Assembly (NCBI RefSeq): GCF_902859875.1
Contig: NZ_CADIKF010000014.1
Location: 1-64,000 of the forward strand
From: Paraburkholderia solisilvae
GTDB taxonomy: Bacteria > Pseudomonadota > Gammaproteobacteria > Burkholderiales > Burkholderiaceae
Reading direction: 5' to 3'
Length of the DNA: 64,000 bases
Below are positions 7,330-16,072 of this stretch, in pieces; the first letter of the stretch is position 1, and every line of letters starts with the position of its first letter. The notes beneath the pieces are model-generated. The model worked only from the letters and a program-made list of their open reading frames with translations. It ran no database searches and was not told the origin of the DNA. A program made the translations under genes and the position numbers.

Positions 7330-9615
7330 CTACGCGGCGATGACCCTGACCGGAATCGCCTTCGCCGCCGGCACCTTGCTTTGCTTCGCATGGTGCGACA
7401 ATGGAATCAGCGGATTGCATTCCGGAAAATAGCCGGCGACGCAACCGTCGGGCAGATCGAACGGCACCACCTCCATGCCATCGACGCGGCGCGTATGTCC
7501 GTCCGGCGATACCGCTTCGAGCGACACCTGCGCGTGTGCGGCAAGCCCGAGCCGCGCGATGTCGCGCGCGTTGATCATCACCACCATGCGGCTGCCGCGA
7601 ATACCGCGGAAACGGTCGTCGAGACTGTAGATCGTCGTATTGAACTGGCTATCGCTGCGCACCGTGAAGAGCCGCATATCGGTTGCGTCGCGCGCGGGCA
7701 TATCGGGGTCTTCGTCGAGCGTTTCCGGCATGATGAATTCGGCCTTGCCGCTTGTCGTTTTCCATTTGCGTTCGCGCGCGGGCAGGGGCCGATGAAATCC
7801 GCCCGGTGTCCACATCCGCTCGTTGAAGTCGTGGAAAATCTCCGGCCACGTGCATGCGATTTCATCGCGAACCAGCGCATAGTCGTTGCTCCACGCATCC
7901 CAGTCGATGGTTGAGCGCGTGCCGAGCGTCGCCTGCGCGATGCCGGCGACGATCGCGGGCTCCGACAGCAGCCGGTCGCTCGCGGGCGTCGCGACACCGC
8001 GCGAACCGTGCATGCAGCCGGTGCTGTCCTCCATCGATACCGCCTGCGCAACACCGGCACGTTCATCGATCTCGATGCGCGACAGGCACGGCAGGATATA
8101 CGACACTTCGCCGTGCACGAGATGGCTGCGGTTGAGCTTGGTCGCAATGCCGACCGTCAGCCGCAGCTTGCGCCACGCGGGCTCGATCGCATAGCGGTCC
8201 GGCACCGAGCGCACGAGGTTGCCGCCCAGCTGAAGCACCGCGCGCACCTTGCCGTCGATCACGCCGCGGCACGCGTCGACCGTCGACATGCCCTCGTTGC
8301 GCGGCGGCTCGAAGAGAAACTGTTCGGCGAGCTTGTCGAGCGGCGCGAGCGCCGGCTTTTCGGTGATGCCGACCGTGCGCTGTCCCTGCACATTCGAATG
8401 GCCGCGAATCGGCGACGGGCCGGCGCCCGGCTTGCCGATATTGCCGCGCAACAGCAGCAGATTGACGACCATCCGCACGTTCTGCACGCCGAGCCGATGC
8501 TGCGTGAGGCCCATGCCGAAGTGCGCGATCACCGCGTTCGCGCGCGCATATTCGTCAGCAACGCCAGTGAGCGCTTCACGGGTCAGGCCGCTCGTGCTTT
8601 CTATCTTTTCCCAGCTCATCTCGCGTACATACGCGGCGAACGCCTCGTAGCCGACCGTGTGCGCGGCGATAAACGCCGCATCGACGACGCGCGGGCCGCC
8701 TTCGGCGAGCGCACGGTCGTCGGCTGCGATCAGCGCCTTGCAGATGCCGGTGATGGCCGCGCTGTCGCCGCCGGCCTTCACCTGATGGTATTGCGTGCTG
8801 ATCTGCGTCGCGCCCGGCGTGAGCATCTGCGTCGGCGATTGCGGATTGACGAAGCTCACGAGCCCCGGCTCCCGGATCGGATTGAACGTGATGATGGGCA
8901 CGCCGCGCAGCCGGGCATCCTGCAACTGATGCAGCATGCGCGGGCTATTGGTGCCGACGTTCTGCCCGAAGAAAAACATCAGATCGGTCTTGTCGAAGTC
9001 GTCGAGCGTAATCGTGCCGACGCCGACGCCGATCGCCTCCGTCAAGCCGACGCTGGTGCTTTCGTGACACATGTTCGAGCTGTCCGGCAGATTGTTGGTG
9101 CCGTACATGCGCGCGAACAGCTGGTACATATACGCGGTTTCGAGCGACGCGCGCCCCGATGTGTAGAACACCGCCGCATCCGGTTCGATCGCCTGCAGCT
9201 CGCGCGCGATTTCAGCGAATGCGCGCTCCCATTTCACTTCGACGTAACGGTCGGTGATCGCGTCGTAACGCATCGGCGCGACGATGCGGCCCGCGTCCTC
9301 GAGTGCGTGATCGTGCCATTGCTCGAGTTCGCTGACGGTGTGCTGCTCGAAGAAATCGGGCGCGACGCGTTTGGACGTCATATCCCACGCGGTGGCTTTT
9401 GCGCCGCTCTCGCAAAACTCGAACGGATGCGGGTGCGCCGGTTTCGCCCACGAACAGCCGACGCACATGAAGCCGTCCGGCTTGTTCTGATGCGCGAGCG
9501 CACGGCTCGTGGTGACGAGCGCTTCTTCTTTCAGCAGCACGGTGGCGACGGCTCTCAACGAACCCCAGCCGCCGCTCGCGTATCGATAGGCGTCTGATTT
9601 CTTGTGCGCGGTCAC
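7330..9615 (-). CDS. FdhF/YdeP-family molybdopterin oxidoreductase
   Basis: Cytoplasmic molybdopterin-dependent oxidoreductase, 761 residues, the size of E. coli YdeP. The start is the GTG at 9615, with AGGAG seven bases upstream; the frame is open further upstream but has no comparable start signal. Cys51, Cys54 and Cys68 near the N-terminus (CVGC then FEFC) could ligate an Fe-S cluster. CHESTS at 183-188 is the expected active-site region with Cys in place of selenocysteine. The C-terminal molybdopterin-dinucleotide-binding domain contains SDSQFNTTIY and a SHHAKQSK end. YdeP is linked to acid resistance in E. coli; here it is divergent from a PoxB-like ThDP enzyme. No ModE-type site was seen upstream. 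Confidence 0.92.
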   Translation of the reverse strand: MTAHKKSDAYRYASGGWGSLRAVATVLLKEEALVTTSRALAHQNKPDGFMCVGCSWAKPAHPHPFEFCESGAKATAWDMTSKRVAPDFFEQHTVSELEQWHDHALEDAGRIVAPMRYDAITDRYVEVKWERAFAEIARELQAIEPDAAVFYTSGRASLETAYMYQLFARMYGTNNLPDSSNMCHESTSVGLTEAIGVGVGTITLDDFDKTDLMFFFGQNVGTNSPRMLHQLQDARLRGVPIITFNPIREPGLVSFVNPQSPTQMLTPGATQISTQYHQVKAGGDSAAITGICKALIAADDRALAEGGPRVVDAAFIAAHTVGYEAFAAYVREMSWEKIESTSGLTREALTGVADEYARANAVIAHFGMGLTQHRLGVQNVRMVVNLLLLRGNIGKPGAGPSPIRGHSNVQGQRTVGITEKPALAPLDKLAEQFLFEPPRNEGMSTVDACRGVIDGKVRAVLQLGGNLVRSVPDRYAIEPAWRKLRLTVGIATKLNRSHLVHGEVSYILPCLSRIEIDERAGVAQAVSMEDSTGCMHGSRGVATPASDRLLSEPAIVAGIAQATLGTRSTIDWDAWSNDYALVRDEIACTWPEIFHDFNERMWTPGGFHRPLPARERKWKTTSGKAEFIMPETLDEDPDMPARDATDMRLFTVRSDSQFNTTIYSLDDRFRGIRGSRMVVMINARDIARLGLAAHAQVSLEAVSPDGHTRRVDGMEVVPFDLPDGCVAGYFPECNPLIPLSHHAKQSKVPAAKAIPVRVIAA

Positions 9616-9921
9616 GGCGATTCTCCTGTAGGCAGATGATGCATGACTGCGCAACTCCTGTTCCACCCTCGCTGCTCCACTGCGGCCAGCGCACGGCAAC
9701 GTACGAAACCTCACGCCGTGATGCAAAGGCGACGAGCCGCGCTGGCTGCTTTCAATCGAAAGGAGCGCCGAACCATCGCCTTCGCTGCGCGCACGATCTG
9801 GCGGACCAGGGCGCGACTCTTGCTCATTGACCCGGCAAGCGGCAGACCGCGCAAGCGCAGGTGCAAATGCAAACGCGACGTCGGCGACGTCGGTAAAACT
9901 TCTCTTTTGCAGGAGGTTCTC
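9616..9921. other. Divergent promoter region
   Basis: About 300 bp between the divergently transcribed YdeP-like and ThDP-enzyme genes. The downstream frame is open through part of it but lacks a supported start before 9922. Promoters for both genes must lie here; I could not pick clear -35/-10 elements. Confidence 0.5.
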
Positions 9922-11715
9922 ATGGCAAAAACAGTGGGCGACTTTATCGTCGACAGGCTGCATCGCTGGGGCGTGAGGCGCATTTACGGATATCCGGGTG
10001 ACGGCATCAACGGCGTGTTCGGCGCACTGAACCGTGCGGAAGGGAAGATCGAATTCATCCAGGCGCGCCACGAGGAAATGGCGGCCTTCATGGCGAGCGC
10101 GCACGCGAAATTCACCGGCGAACTCGGCGTATGCATCGCGACGTCCGGACCGGGCGCCACGCATCTGATCACCGGGCTCTACGACGCGAGAATGGACCAT
10201 ATGCCGGTGCTCGCGATCGTCGGGCAGCAGGCGCGCGCGGCATTGGGCTCGCATTATCAGCAGGAACTCGATCTCGCGGCGATGTTCAAGGATGTCGCCG
10301 GCTCGTACGTGCAGCAGGCGAGCGTGCCCGCGCAGGTGCGCCATATGATCGACCGCGCGATTCGCATTGCGCTATCGGAGCGGCGCGTCACCGCGCTGAT
10401 CCTGCCAAACGATCTGCAGGACCTCGAATACGAATCGCCCGCGCGTAAGCACGGCACCGCCCATTCCGGCATCGGCTATACGCGGCCGGAGATCGTGCCG
10501 GCGCATGCCGATCTGCAGCGTGCGGCCGACGTGCTCAATGCCGGCCGTAAGGTTGCAATTCTGGTCGGCGCGGGCGCGTTGCACGCGACCGACGAAGTGA
10601 TCGAAGTCGCCAACCGGCTCGGCGCGGGCGTCGCGAAAGCGTTGCTCGGCAAAGCCGTGCTGCCGGACGATCTGCCGTGGGTGACGGGCTCGATCGGTTT
10701 GCTCGGCACGAAGCCGAGCGACGAACTGATGACGACCTGCGACACGCTGCTGATGATCGGCTCAGGTTTTCCTTACGCGGAATTCCTGCCGAAGGAAGGC
10801 GACGCGCGCGGCGTGCAGATCGACCTGAAGGCGGACATGCTGAGCCTGCGCTATCCGATGGAAGTGAACCTCGTTGGCGATAGCGCGCTGACCTTGCGCG
10901 CGCTGTTGCCGCTGCTGAAAGAAAAAGACAGCCACGCGTGGCGCTCGCGCATCGAGCGCTGGACGTCGCGCTGGTGGGAAACGCTCGACGAACGCGCGCA
11001 TCAACCGACCGATAACGGCGTGAACCCGCAGCGCGTCTTCACCGAATTGTCGCCGCGCCTGCCCGATGACGTCATTCTGACGAGCGACTCCGGCTCGTGC
11101 GCGAACTGGTACGCACGCGACCTGAAAATACGCCGCGGCATGATGGCATCGCTATCCGGCGGACTTGCATCGATGGGCGCCGCGGTGCCGTATGCGATTG
11201 CCGCGAAGTTCGCCTATCCGGGCCGCCCGGTGATCGCGATGGTCGGCGACGGCGCGATGCAGATGAACAATATGGCCGAACTGATCACCGTCGCGAAGTA
11301 CTGGAAGCAATGGTCCGATCCGCGCTGGATCTGCATGGTGCTGAACAACGAGGACCTGAACCAGGTGACGTGGGAGCAGCGCGTGATGGAAGGCGACCCG
11401 AAGTTCAACGCGTCGCAGCAGATTCCGAATGTGCCGTACCACCGCTTCGCGGAACTGATCGGTCTGACCGGCCTCTACGTCGACAAGGCCGAGCGGTTGG
11501 GCGACGCATGGGAAACCGCGCTCGCCGCGCAGCGGCCGGTCGTGCTCGAAGTGAAGTCCGACCCGGAAGTGCCGCCGCTGCCGCCGCACGTGACGCTCAC
11601 GCAAGCGAAGGCGTTTGCGCGCGCGTTGATGGAAGGCGATCCGAAAGAGGGCGGCGTGATTGCGAACACCGCGCGCCAGGTGCTGGGGTCCGTCATCCCT
11701 GGCGGGAAGGATTAG
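9922..11715 (+). CDS. ThDP-dependent enzyme, pyruvate oxidase/acetolactate synthase-like
   Basis: 597-residue thiamine-diphosphate enzyme with the three-domain layout of PoxB and acetolactate synthase. Glu51 in QARHEE is the expected ThDP-activating Glu. TSGPGATHLITGLYDA follows, and the Mg/ThDP-binding motif GDGAMQMNN begins the C-terminal domain and closes with a second NN about 25 residues on (VLNNEDLN). AGGAGG lies five bases before the ATG at 9922. Likely chemistry is decarboxylation of pyruvate or a related 2-oxoacid. The membrane-binding helix that marks true PoxB is not recognisable at the C-terminus, so I leave the symbol blank. It is divergent from the YdeP-like gene, a pairing that suggests acid or fermentation-related metabolism. 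Confidence 0.88.
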   Translation: MAKTVGDFIVDRLHRWGVRRIYGYPGDGINGVFGALNRAEGKIEFIQARHEEMAAFMASAHAKFTGELGVCIATSGPGATHLITGLYDARMDHMPVLAIVGQQARAALGSHYQQELDLAAMFKDVAGSYVQQASVPAQVRHMIDRAIRIALSERRVTALILPNDLQDLEYESPARKHGTAHSGIGYTRPEIVPAHADLQRAADVLNAGRKVAILVGAGALHATDEVIEVANRLGAGVAKALLGKAVLPDDLPWVTGSIGLLGTKPSDELMTTCDTLLMIGSGFPYAEFLPKEGDARGVQIDLKADMLSLRYPMEVNLVGDSALTLRALLPLLKEKDSHAWRSRIERWTSRWWETLDERAHQPTDNGVNPQRVFTELSPRLPDDVILTSDSGSCANWYARDLKIRRGMMASLSGGLASMGAAVPYAIAAKFAYPGRPVIAMVGDGAMQMNNMAELITVAKYWKQWSDPRWICMVLNNEDLNQVTWEQRVMEGDPKFNASQQIPNVPYHRFAELIGLTGLYVDKAERLGDAWETALAAQRPVVLEVKSDPEVPPLPPHVTLTQAKAFARALMEGDPKEGGVIANTARQVLGSVIPGGKD

Positions 11716-12060
11716 CAAGGACTATCGGACATGACGGACAACGCGGACGAGGGAAGCGGTCACCTGCGACGAGGTGGTCGTTTCTTGCGAACGACTGTCG
11801 GGAAAATGTCGCATTGTGAGGTAAATCGTACGAAGCGCGACGACGCACGACTGCCCGCATGCTCACTATCGCGCAGCCGCACGCGAAGATCCCGGGGCCG
11901 GAGCACGACAGTCCGCTTTTCACGCTGCACGGCGTGACGATGATTTAATGGGGCCCGTTATTGGGTCCGATAACATCGGCCCGCAACGAGCCGCGCCCGC
12001 ACCGGGGAATGCCCCTTGCTTGCCACGACGGCATCCAATCGACAGGACGGCCCGCGGCGC
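11716..12060. other. Intergenic region upstream of kup
   Basis: About 345 bp after the ThDP-enzyme stop. No convincing gene was seen. TAATGGGGCCC at 11946 is followed by dyad-like GC-rich sequence, but no clear terminator with a T run. Confidence 0.4.
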
Positions 12061-14040
12061 ATGACCCCGACCTCGCATGACGCACACCCGCGCGGCGCTT
12101 CCCGCGGCGCGCGCGACGACTCGTCCTCACCCGCACGCGATCCGGATGATCCCCCGCACGCCGAAGCGCAGCGCAACGCGCTGCCCGGCCTGATGCTCGG
12201 CGCACTCGGCGTGGTATTCGGCGATATCGGCACGAGCCCAATCTATGCATTGCGACAAGGCGTCAGCGAGGCCGGCGTGGTCAATGTGCAGACGGTGATG
12301 GGCATTCTGTCGATGATCGTTTGGGCGGTCGTGATCGTCGTGATGGGCAAATATGTCTGTTACGTGATGCGCGCGGACAACGAAGGCGAGGGCGGCATCG
12401 TCGCGCTGACCGCGCTCGTGCGTTCGGGCTACGAGCGCGACGGATTGCGCGTGCCGCGTCTGCTGGTAATGGCCGGCCTGTTCGGCGCGGCGATGTTTTA
12501 CGGCGATTCGATGGTGACGCCCGCGGTTTCCGTCCTGTCCGCGGTGGAAGGGTTGAGTCAGATCAACGCGAAATTCGATCCGTTCGTGGCGCCGATCGCC
12601 GCAGCGATCCTGATGGCGCTGTTTCTGTTCCAGCGGCGCGGCTCCGCGGTGGTCGGCAAATCATTCGGGCCGGTGATGGCGGTCTGGTTCGTCTACCTCG
12701 CCGCGGTCGGCCTTTATCGGATCGTGCAGCATCCGCAGGTGCTGCGGGCGTTGTCGCCGGTTTGGGCGGCGGCGCTCGTGGCCGATCATCCGGCGCTGGC
12801 GTTCGTCGTGCTCGGCGCGGTGATCCTCGCGTTGACCGGCGCAGAGGCGCTCTATGCGGACATCGGTCACTTCGGGCGGCGGGCGATCCGGCTCGCGTGG
12901 CTATTCGTCGTGTTTCCGTCGATCATCGTCGGCTATTTCGGTCAGGCCGCGACCATTCTGTATCAGCCGGGCGCCGTGCGGCAGCCGTTCTTTTATGCGG
13001 CGCCGTCGTGGGCATTGATACCGACGGTCGCGATCGCGCTGCTCGCGACAGTGATTGCGTCGCAAGCCGTGATTTCCGGCGCCTTTTCGATGACGAGTCA
13101 GGCGATCGAACTCGGCTTTCTGCCGCGTTTGCGTGTGATCGAAACGTCCCGCTCGCAGCGCGGCCAGGTTTATGTGCCGGCGGTGAATACGGTGCTGTTT
13201 GTCGCGGTGCTGTTTCTGACGCTCGCGTTTCGCAGTTCAGAGCGGCTCACATCCGCATACGGCATCGCGGTCGGTCTGACGATGCTGATCACGACCGTGC
13301 AGATGGTGAGCCTGTCGCGTCATATGTGGCGCTGGCGGTGGGCCGCGGTCGCGGCGTTGAGCGCGCCGCTGCTGGTGGTCGATGCGCTGCTGGTCGCGTC
13401 GAACGCGCGCAAGATTCCGCAAGGCGGCTGGTTTCCCGTCGCGGTCGGCATCGTGCTGTTTCTGCTGATGTCGACGTGGTTGCGCGGCCGGCAACTTGCC
13501 GCTTCGCGCGCGTCTCACGCGCAGCCGCTGCAGTTGTTCTTGCGCGAACTGTTTGCCAGCGCGCAGCCGCCGGTGCGCGTGCCGGGCACCGCCGTCTATC
13601 CGGGCGCCACACCCGGCGCGACGCCTGCCGCGCTGATGAGCAACGTGCGCCACAACCGCGTGTTGCATCAAACGGTGATCTTCTTCGCGAACCGCTCCGA
13701 ATCGGCGCCGCGCATCGATGAGCACACGCGCATCGAGGTGCGCGATCTGCGCGAAGGCTGCTATGAGATCGTGTCGCGCCACGGTTTCGTCGAGCGTCCC
13801 AATCTGCCGCGCCTGCTTGCGTCGCTTGAAGGTCAGCTCGGCGACTGGCGCTTCGATGCGCGGCACACGACGTTCTTTCTGCCGCGCGACGAGGTGACCC
13901 CCGGTTGCTCGCACGGCCAGATGTCGCACTGGCGCGAAAAGCTGTTCGGCGCGATGTCGTTTCATTCGGCATCGAGCGCCGAATACTACGGGCTCGACGG
14001 CGAAGATGTCGTCGAGCTTGGCGTGCAGGTCGTGTTGTAG
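12061..14040 (+). CDS. kup: Kup-family low-affinity potassium uptake transporter
   Basis: Inner-membrane K+ (proton-coupled) transporter, 659 residues from the ATG at 12061. After a disordered, polar N-terminal tail of about 40 residues the Kup signature GALGVVFGDIGTSPIYALR begins. About twelve hydrophobic helices follow, then a cytoplasmic C-terminal domain of roughly 200 residues. A TTG at 12016 is in frame and would add 15 residues; neither start has a strong ribosome-binding site, so the exact N-terminus is open. The tail is longer than in most Kup proteins (about 620-630 residues). It stands alone on the plus strand, convergent with the Rieske-FAD gene. Confidence 0.93.
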   Translation: MTPTSHDAHPRGASRGARDDSSSPARDPDDPPHAEAQRNALPGLMLGALGVVFGDIGTSPIYALRQGVSEAGVVNVQTVMGILSMIVWAVVIVVMGKYVCYVMRADNEGEGGIVALTALVRSGYERDGLRVPRLLVMAGLFGAAMFYGDSMVTPAVSVLSAVEGLSQINAKFDPFVAPIAAAILMALFLFQRRGSAVVGKSFGPVMAVWFVYLAAVGLYRIVQHPQVLRALSPVWAAALVADHPALAFVVLGAVILALTGAEALYADIGHFGRRAIRLAWLFVVFPSIIVGYFGQAATILYQPGAVRQPFFYAAPSWALIPTVAIALLATVIASQAVISGAFSMTSQAIELGFLPRLRVIETSRSQRGQVYVPAVNTVLFVAVLFLTLAFRSSERLTSAYGIAVGLTMLITTVQMVSLSRHMWRWRWAAVAALSAPLLVVDALLVASNARKIPQGGWFPVAVGIVLFLLMSTWLRGRQLAASRASHAQPLQLFLRELFASAQPPVRVPGTAVYPGATPGATPAALMSNVRHNRVLHQTVIFFANRSESAPRIDEHTRIEVRDLREGCYEIVSRHGFVERPNLPRLLASLEGQLGDWRFDARHTTFFLPRDEVTPGCSHGQMSHWREKLFGAMSFHSASSAEYYGLDGEDVVELGVQVVL

Positions 14041-14103
14041 CGGGGCCGGTTTCGCCGGTGCCTTGTGCCTTGTCGGTGTGTTTGTGTTGCGTGGGTGCGC
14101 GCT

Positions 14104-15723
14104 TCAATGCTGGTTGTCGCCAATCAGCCGGCGCGCGTCGTCGCGACTGAGCGGCTCGCGCATCGCTTCGGCCAGACGCGCAAGTTCGGTGTCGCGGCCG
14201 CAGCCGAGCGCGCCTGCGACAAATCCATGCTTGCAGAGCAGCGCGACGAATTCGTATGTGTCCGGCGTGCCGGTCATCACGATTTCATCCCACGATTGCG
14301 GATGGCCGAGATAGTTGAAGTTGCGGTCGAAGTGCGCGGTCCAGAAAAACGGCACGAGCGGTGGCGCGTCGCCGGCGCCGGCCATCGCACGGGCGGCTGC
14401 GCGCGCGTGCTGTTGTGCGACGCGCCAGTGCTCGATGCGCACGCGCCGTCCGTCGCCGTACGGGAACGCGGCGACGTCGCCGGCCGCGTACAGGCCGTCT
14501 GTCACGCGCATCGATGCGTCGACGTTCAGTCCGCCGTCGTCGTTGTGTGCGACGCCGGTCACGAAATGTGTGGCCGGCGTGATGCCGGTGCCCGCCACGA
14601 CAAAGTCGCAATCGAGCACATCGCCGCCGGCGAGCCGCGCGCGCAGCGGCTCGCCGGCCTCGACGCCTTCGATCTGCGCGTTGGTGCGAAATTCGGTGCC
14701 GTTTTCTTCGTGCAGCTTCATAAAGAGGCGGCCGAGTTCGGCGCCGAACTGCTTTTCGAACGGCACGCTGCCGGTCAGCACCACCGTCACGCGCAGCTTG
14801 CGCTTTCTGAGCGACGCGGCAACCTCGAGGCCGATAAAGCCGCCGCCAAGCACTACCACGTGCTTCGCCTGCGAGGCGAGGTCGGCGAGGCGCGCCGCGT
14901 CCGCGCGATTGTGCAGAAGCAGGAGCCGCTCGTTGAGCGCCGGATCTTCGCTGCCGCGCAGGCGCGGCAGCTTCGGTGTGCCGCCGGTTGCGATCAGCGC
15001 GGCGTCGTAGCGCAACAGCGGTTGGCCGTCGAACTCGATTTCGCGGCGTTGTGCGTCGAGTCGCGTCGCATGCGCATGCAGCCGCTCGATCTGATGCTGC
15101 TCGAAAAAGCCATCGGGCAGCAGCGGCGGCACGTCGTCGACGGCCATATCGCCGGACGGGACAAATTTGCTCAGCACGGTCCGGTCGTATGGCGCATGCG
15201 CGTCGTCGTCGATCAGCACGATGCGTTCGCGGTAGCCGAATTCGCGCAGTGCGGCGCACGCCGCGGCGCCGGCCGCGCCTGCGCCGACGATCGCGAAGAC
15301 CTGGGGCTGGGCCGCTTCGGCCGCGTTTGCGTGCTGCACACCTTGCGTGGCGTCGCTGCGTAGTGAAGTGGTTTGGGCGTCGGCCGCGCCGCTCGCGGAC
15401 TCGATCGACTCGGCCGATACGAGCACGTCGCCACCCTCGACCTTCACCGGGTAGCGGGTGAGCGGCAACAGCGCCGGCGGCTCGACGATCGCACCGCTGT
15501 CGATTTCAAACGTGGCCTTGTGCCACGGGCAGATCAGCCGCCCGTGGCAGATCGCGCCTTCCTCGAGCGGCGCGCCCGCGTGCGGACAATCGGCGCTGTA
15601 TGCGTGAACCGCGTTGCCGGTGCGGATCAGCAGGATCGGCGTGTCGCCCAGCTTCACGCGGCGGGGCTGGGCTTCTTCGAGTTCGGAGAGGGCGGCGACC
15701 TTTTGCATCGGTTGAGTGGACAT
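14104..15723 (-). CDS. Rieske-FAD-dependent oxidoreductase (AIF-like ferredoxin/rubredoxin reductase family)
   Basis: 539-residue fusion of a Rieske [2Fe-2S] domain and an FAD/NAD pyridine-nucleotide oxidoreductase. The Rieske ligands are intact: Cys46-x-His48 and Cys65-x2-His68. The FAD GxGxxG motif lies at 147-152 and the NAD GGGFIG motif at 293-298. TGLYAAGDVAAFP is the second FAD-binding motif. The start at 15723 has GAGG six bases upstream. Proteins of this architecture pass electrons from NAD(P)H to an oxygenase or to a Rieske acceptor. No oxygenase gene is adjacent, so the partner is unknown. It is divergent from the acyl-CoA-dehydrogenase-like gene. Confidence 0.92.
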   Translation of the reverse strand: MSTQPMQKVAALSELEEAQPRRVKLGDTPILLIRTGNAVHAYSADCPHAGAPLEEGAICHGRLICPWHKATFEIDSGAIVEPPALLPLTRYPVKVEGGDVLVSAESIESASGAADAQTTSLRSDATQGVQHANAAEAAQPQVFAIVGAGAAGAAACAALREFGYRERIVLIDDDAHAPYDRTVLSKFVPSGDMAVDDVPPLLPDGFFEQHQIERLHAHATRLDAQRREIEFDGQPLLRYDAALIATGGTPKLPRLRGSEDPALNERLLLLHNRADAARLADLASQAKHVVVLGGGFIGLEVAASLRKRKLRVTVVLTGSVPFEKQFGAELGRLFMKLHEENGTEFRTNAQIEGVEAGEPLRARLAGGDVLDCDFVVAGTGITPATHFVTGVAHNDDGGLNVDASMRVTDGLYAAGDVAAFPYGDGRRVRIEHWRVAQQHARAAARAMAGAGDAPPLVPFFWTAHFDRNFNYLGHPQSWDEIVMTGTPDTYEFVALLCKHGFVAGALGCGRDTELARLAEAMREPLSRDDARRLIGDNQH

Positions 15724-16072
15724 CGGAAACCTCATGACGGTCGTAATGGGGGACGGCCCGCATTGGACGGGCGGTTTCGGAGGGTCCGGCGCCTCTGCAG
15801 CGAATGCGCGCGCAAGCGACGGGCGGGGGTTGCGGGAAGGTGTTGCAAACGCTGTGCCGCCGTGGCGCCCATCATTGCATGATCGGCGCCGTCGCACCCC
15901 TGTCGTGCGATGAAGCGGCCGGCGCATGCCGCGCGGCGTCGCGCGGGCGGTGAACGGACGTGCAGTGTTTGCCATGTAGGCATGTCGCTTGCGAAGTGGC
16001 TTGCAAACGAACGGGCGCTTGCGCGAGCAGCGGCCCGGGCGTGGACTGTACCGATTCCCGACGGAGATCCGC
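15724..16072. other. Divergent intergenic region
   Basis: About 350 bp separating the Rieske-FAD gene (minus) from the acyl-CoA-dehydrogenase-like gene (plus). No gene, repeat or clear operator was seen. Confidence 0.4.

Noticed and set aside
9616..10344. Upstream extension of the YdeP-like gene into the ThDP-enzyme gene
   Set aside because: The GTG at 9615 has a strong ribosome-binding site and gives family length; the extension is antisense to the start of a real gene.
9922..11715. Naming the ThDP enzyme poxB or ilvB
   Set aside because: Sequence fits the superfamily, but diagnostic C-terminal membrane helix and acetolactate-synthase small subunit gene were not seen.
12016..12060. TTG start for kup at 12016
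   Set aside because: Possible, but without better ribosome-binding support than the ATG at 12061; kept as an alternative only.
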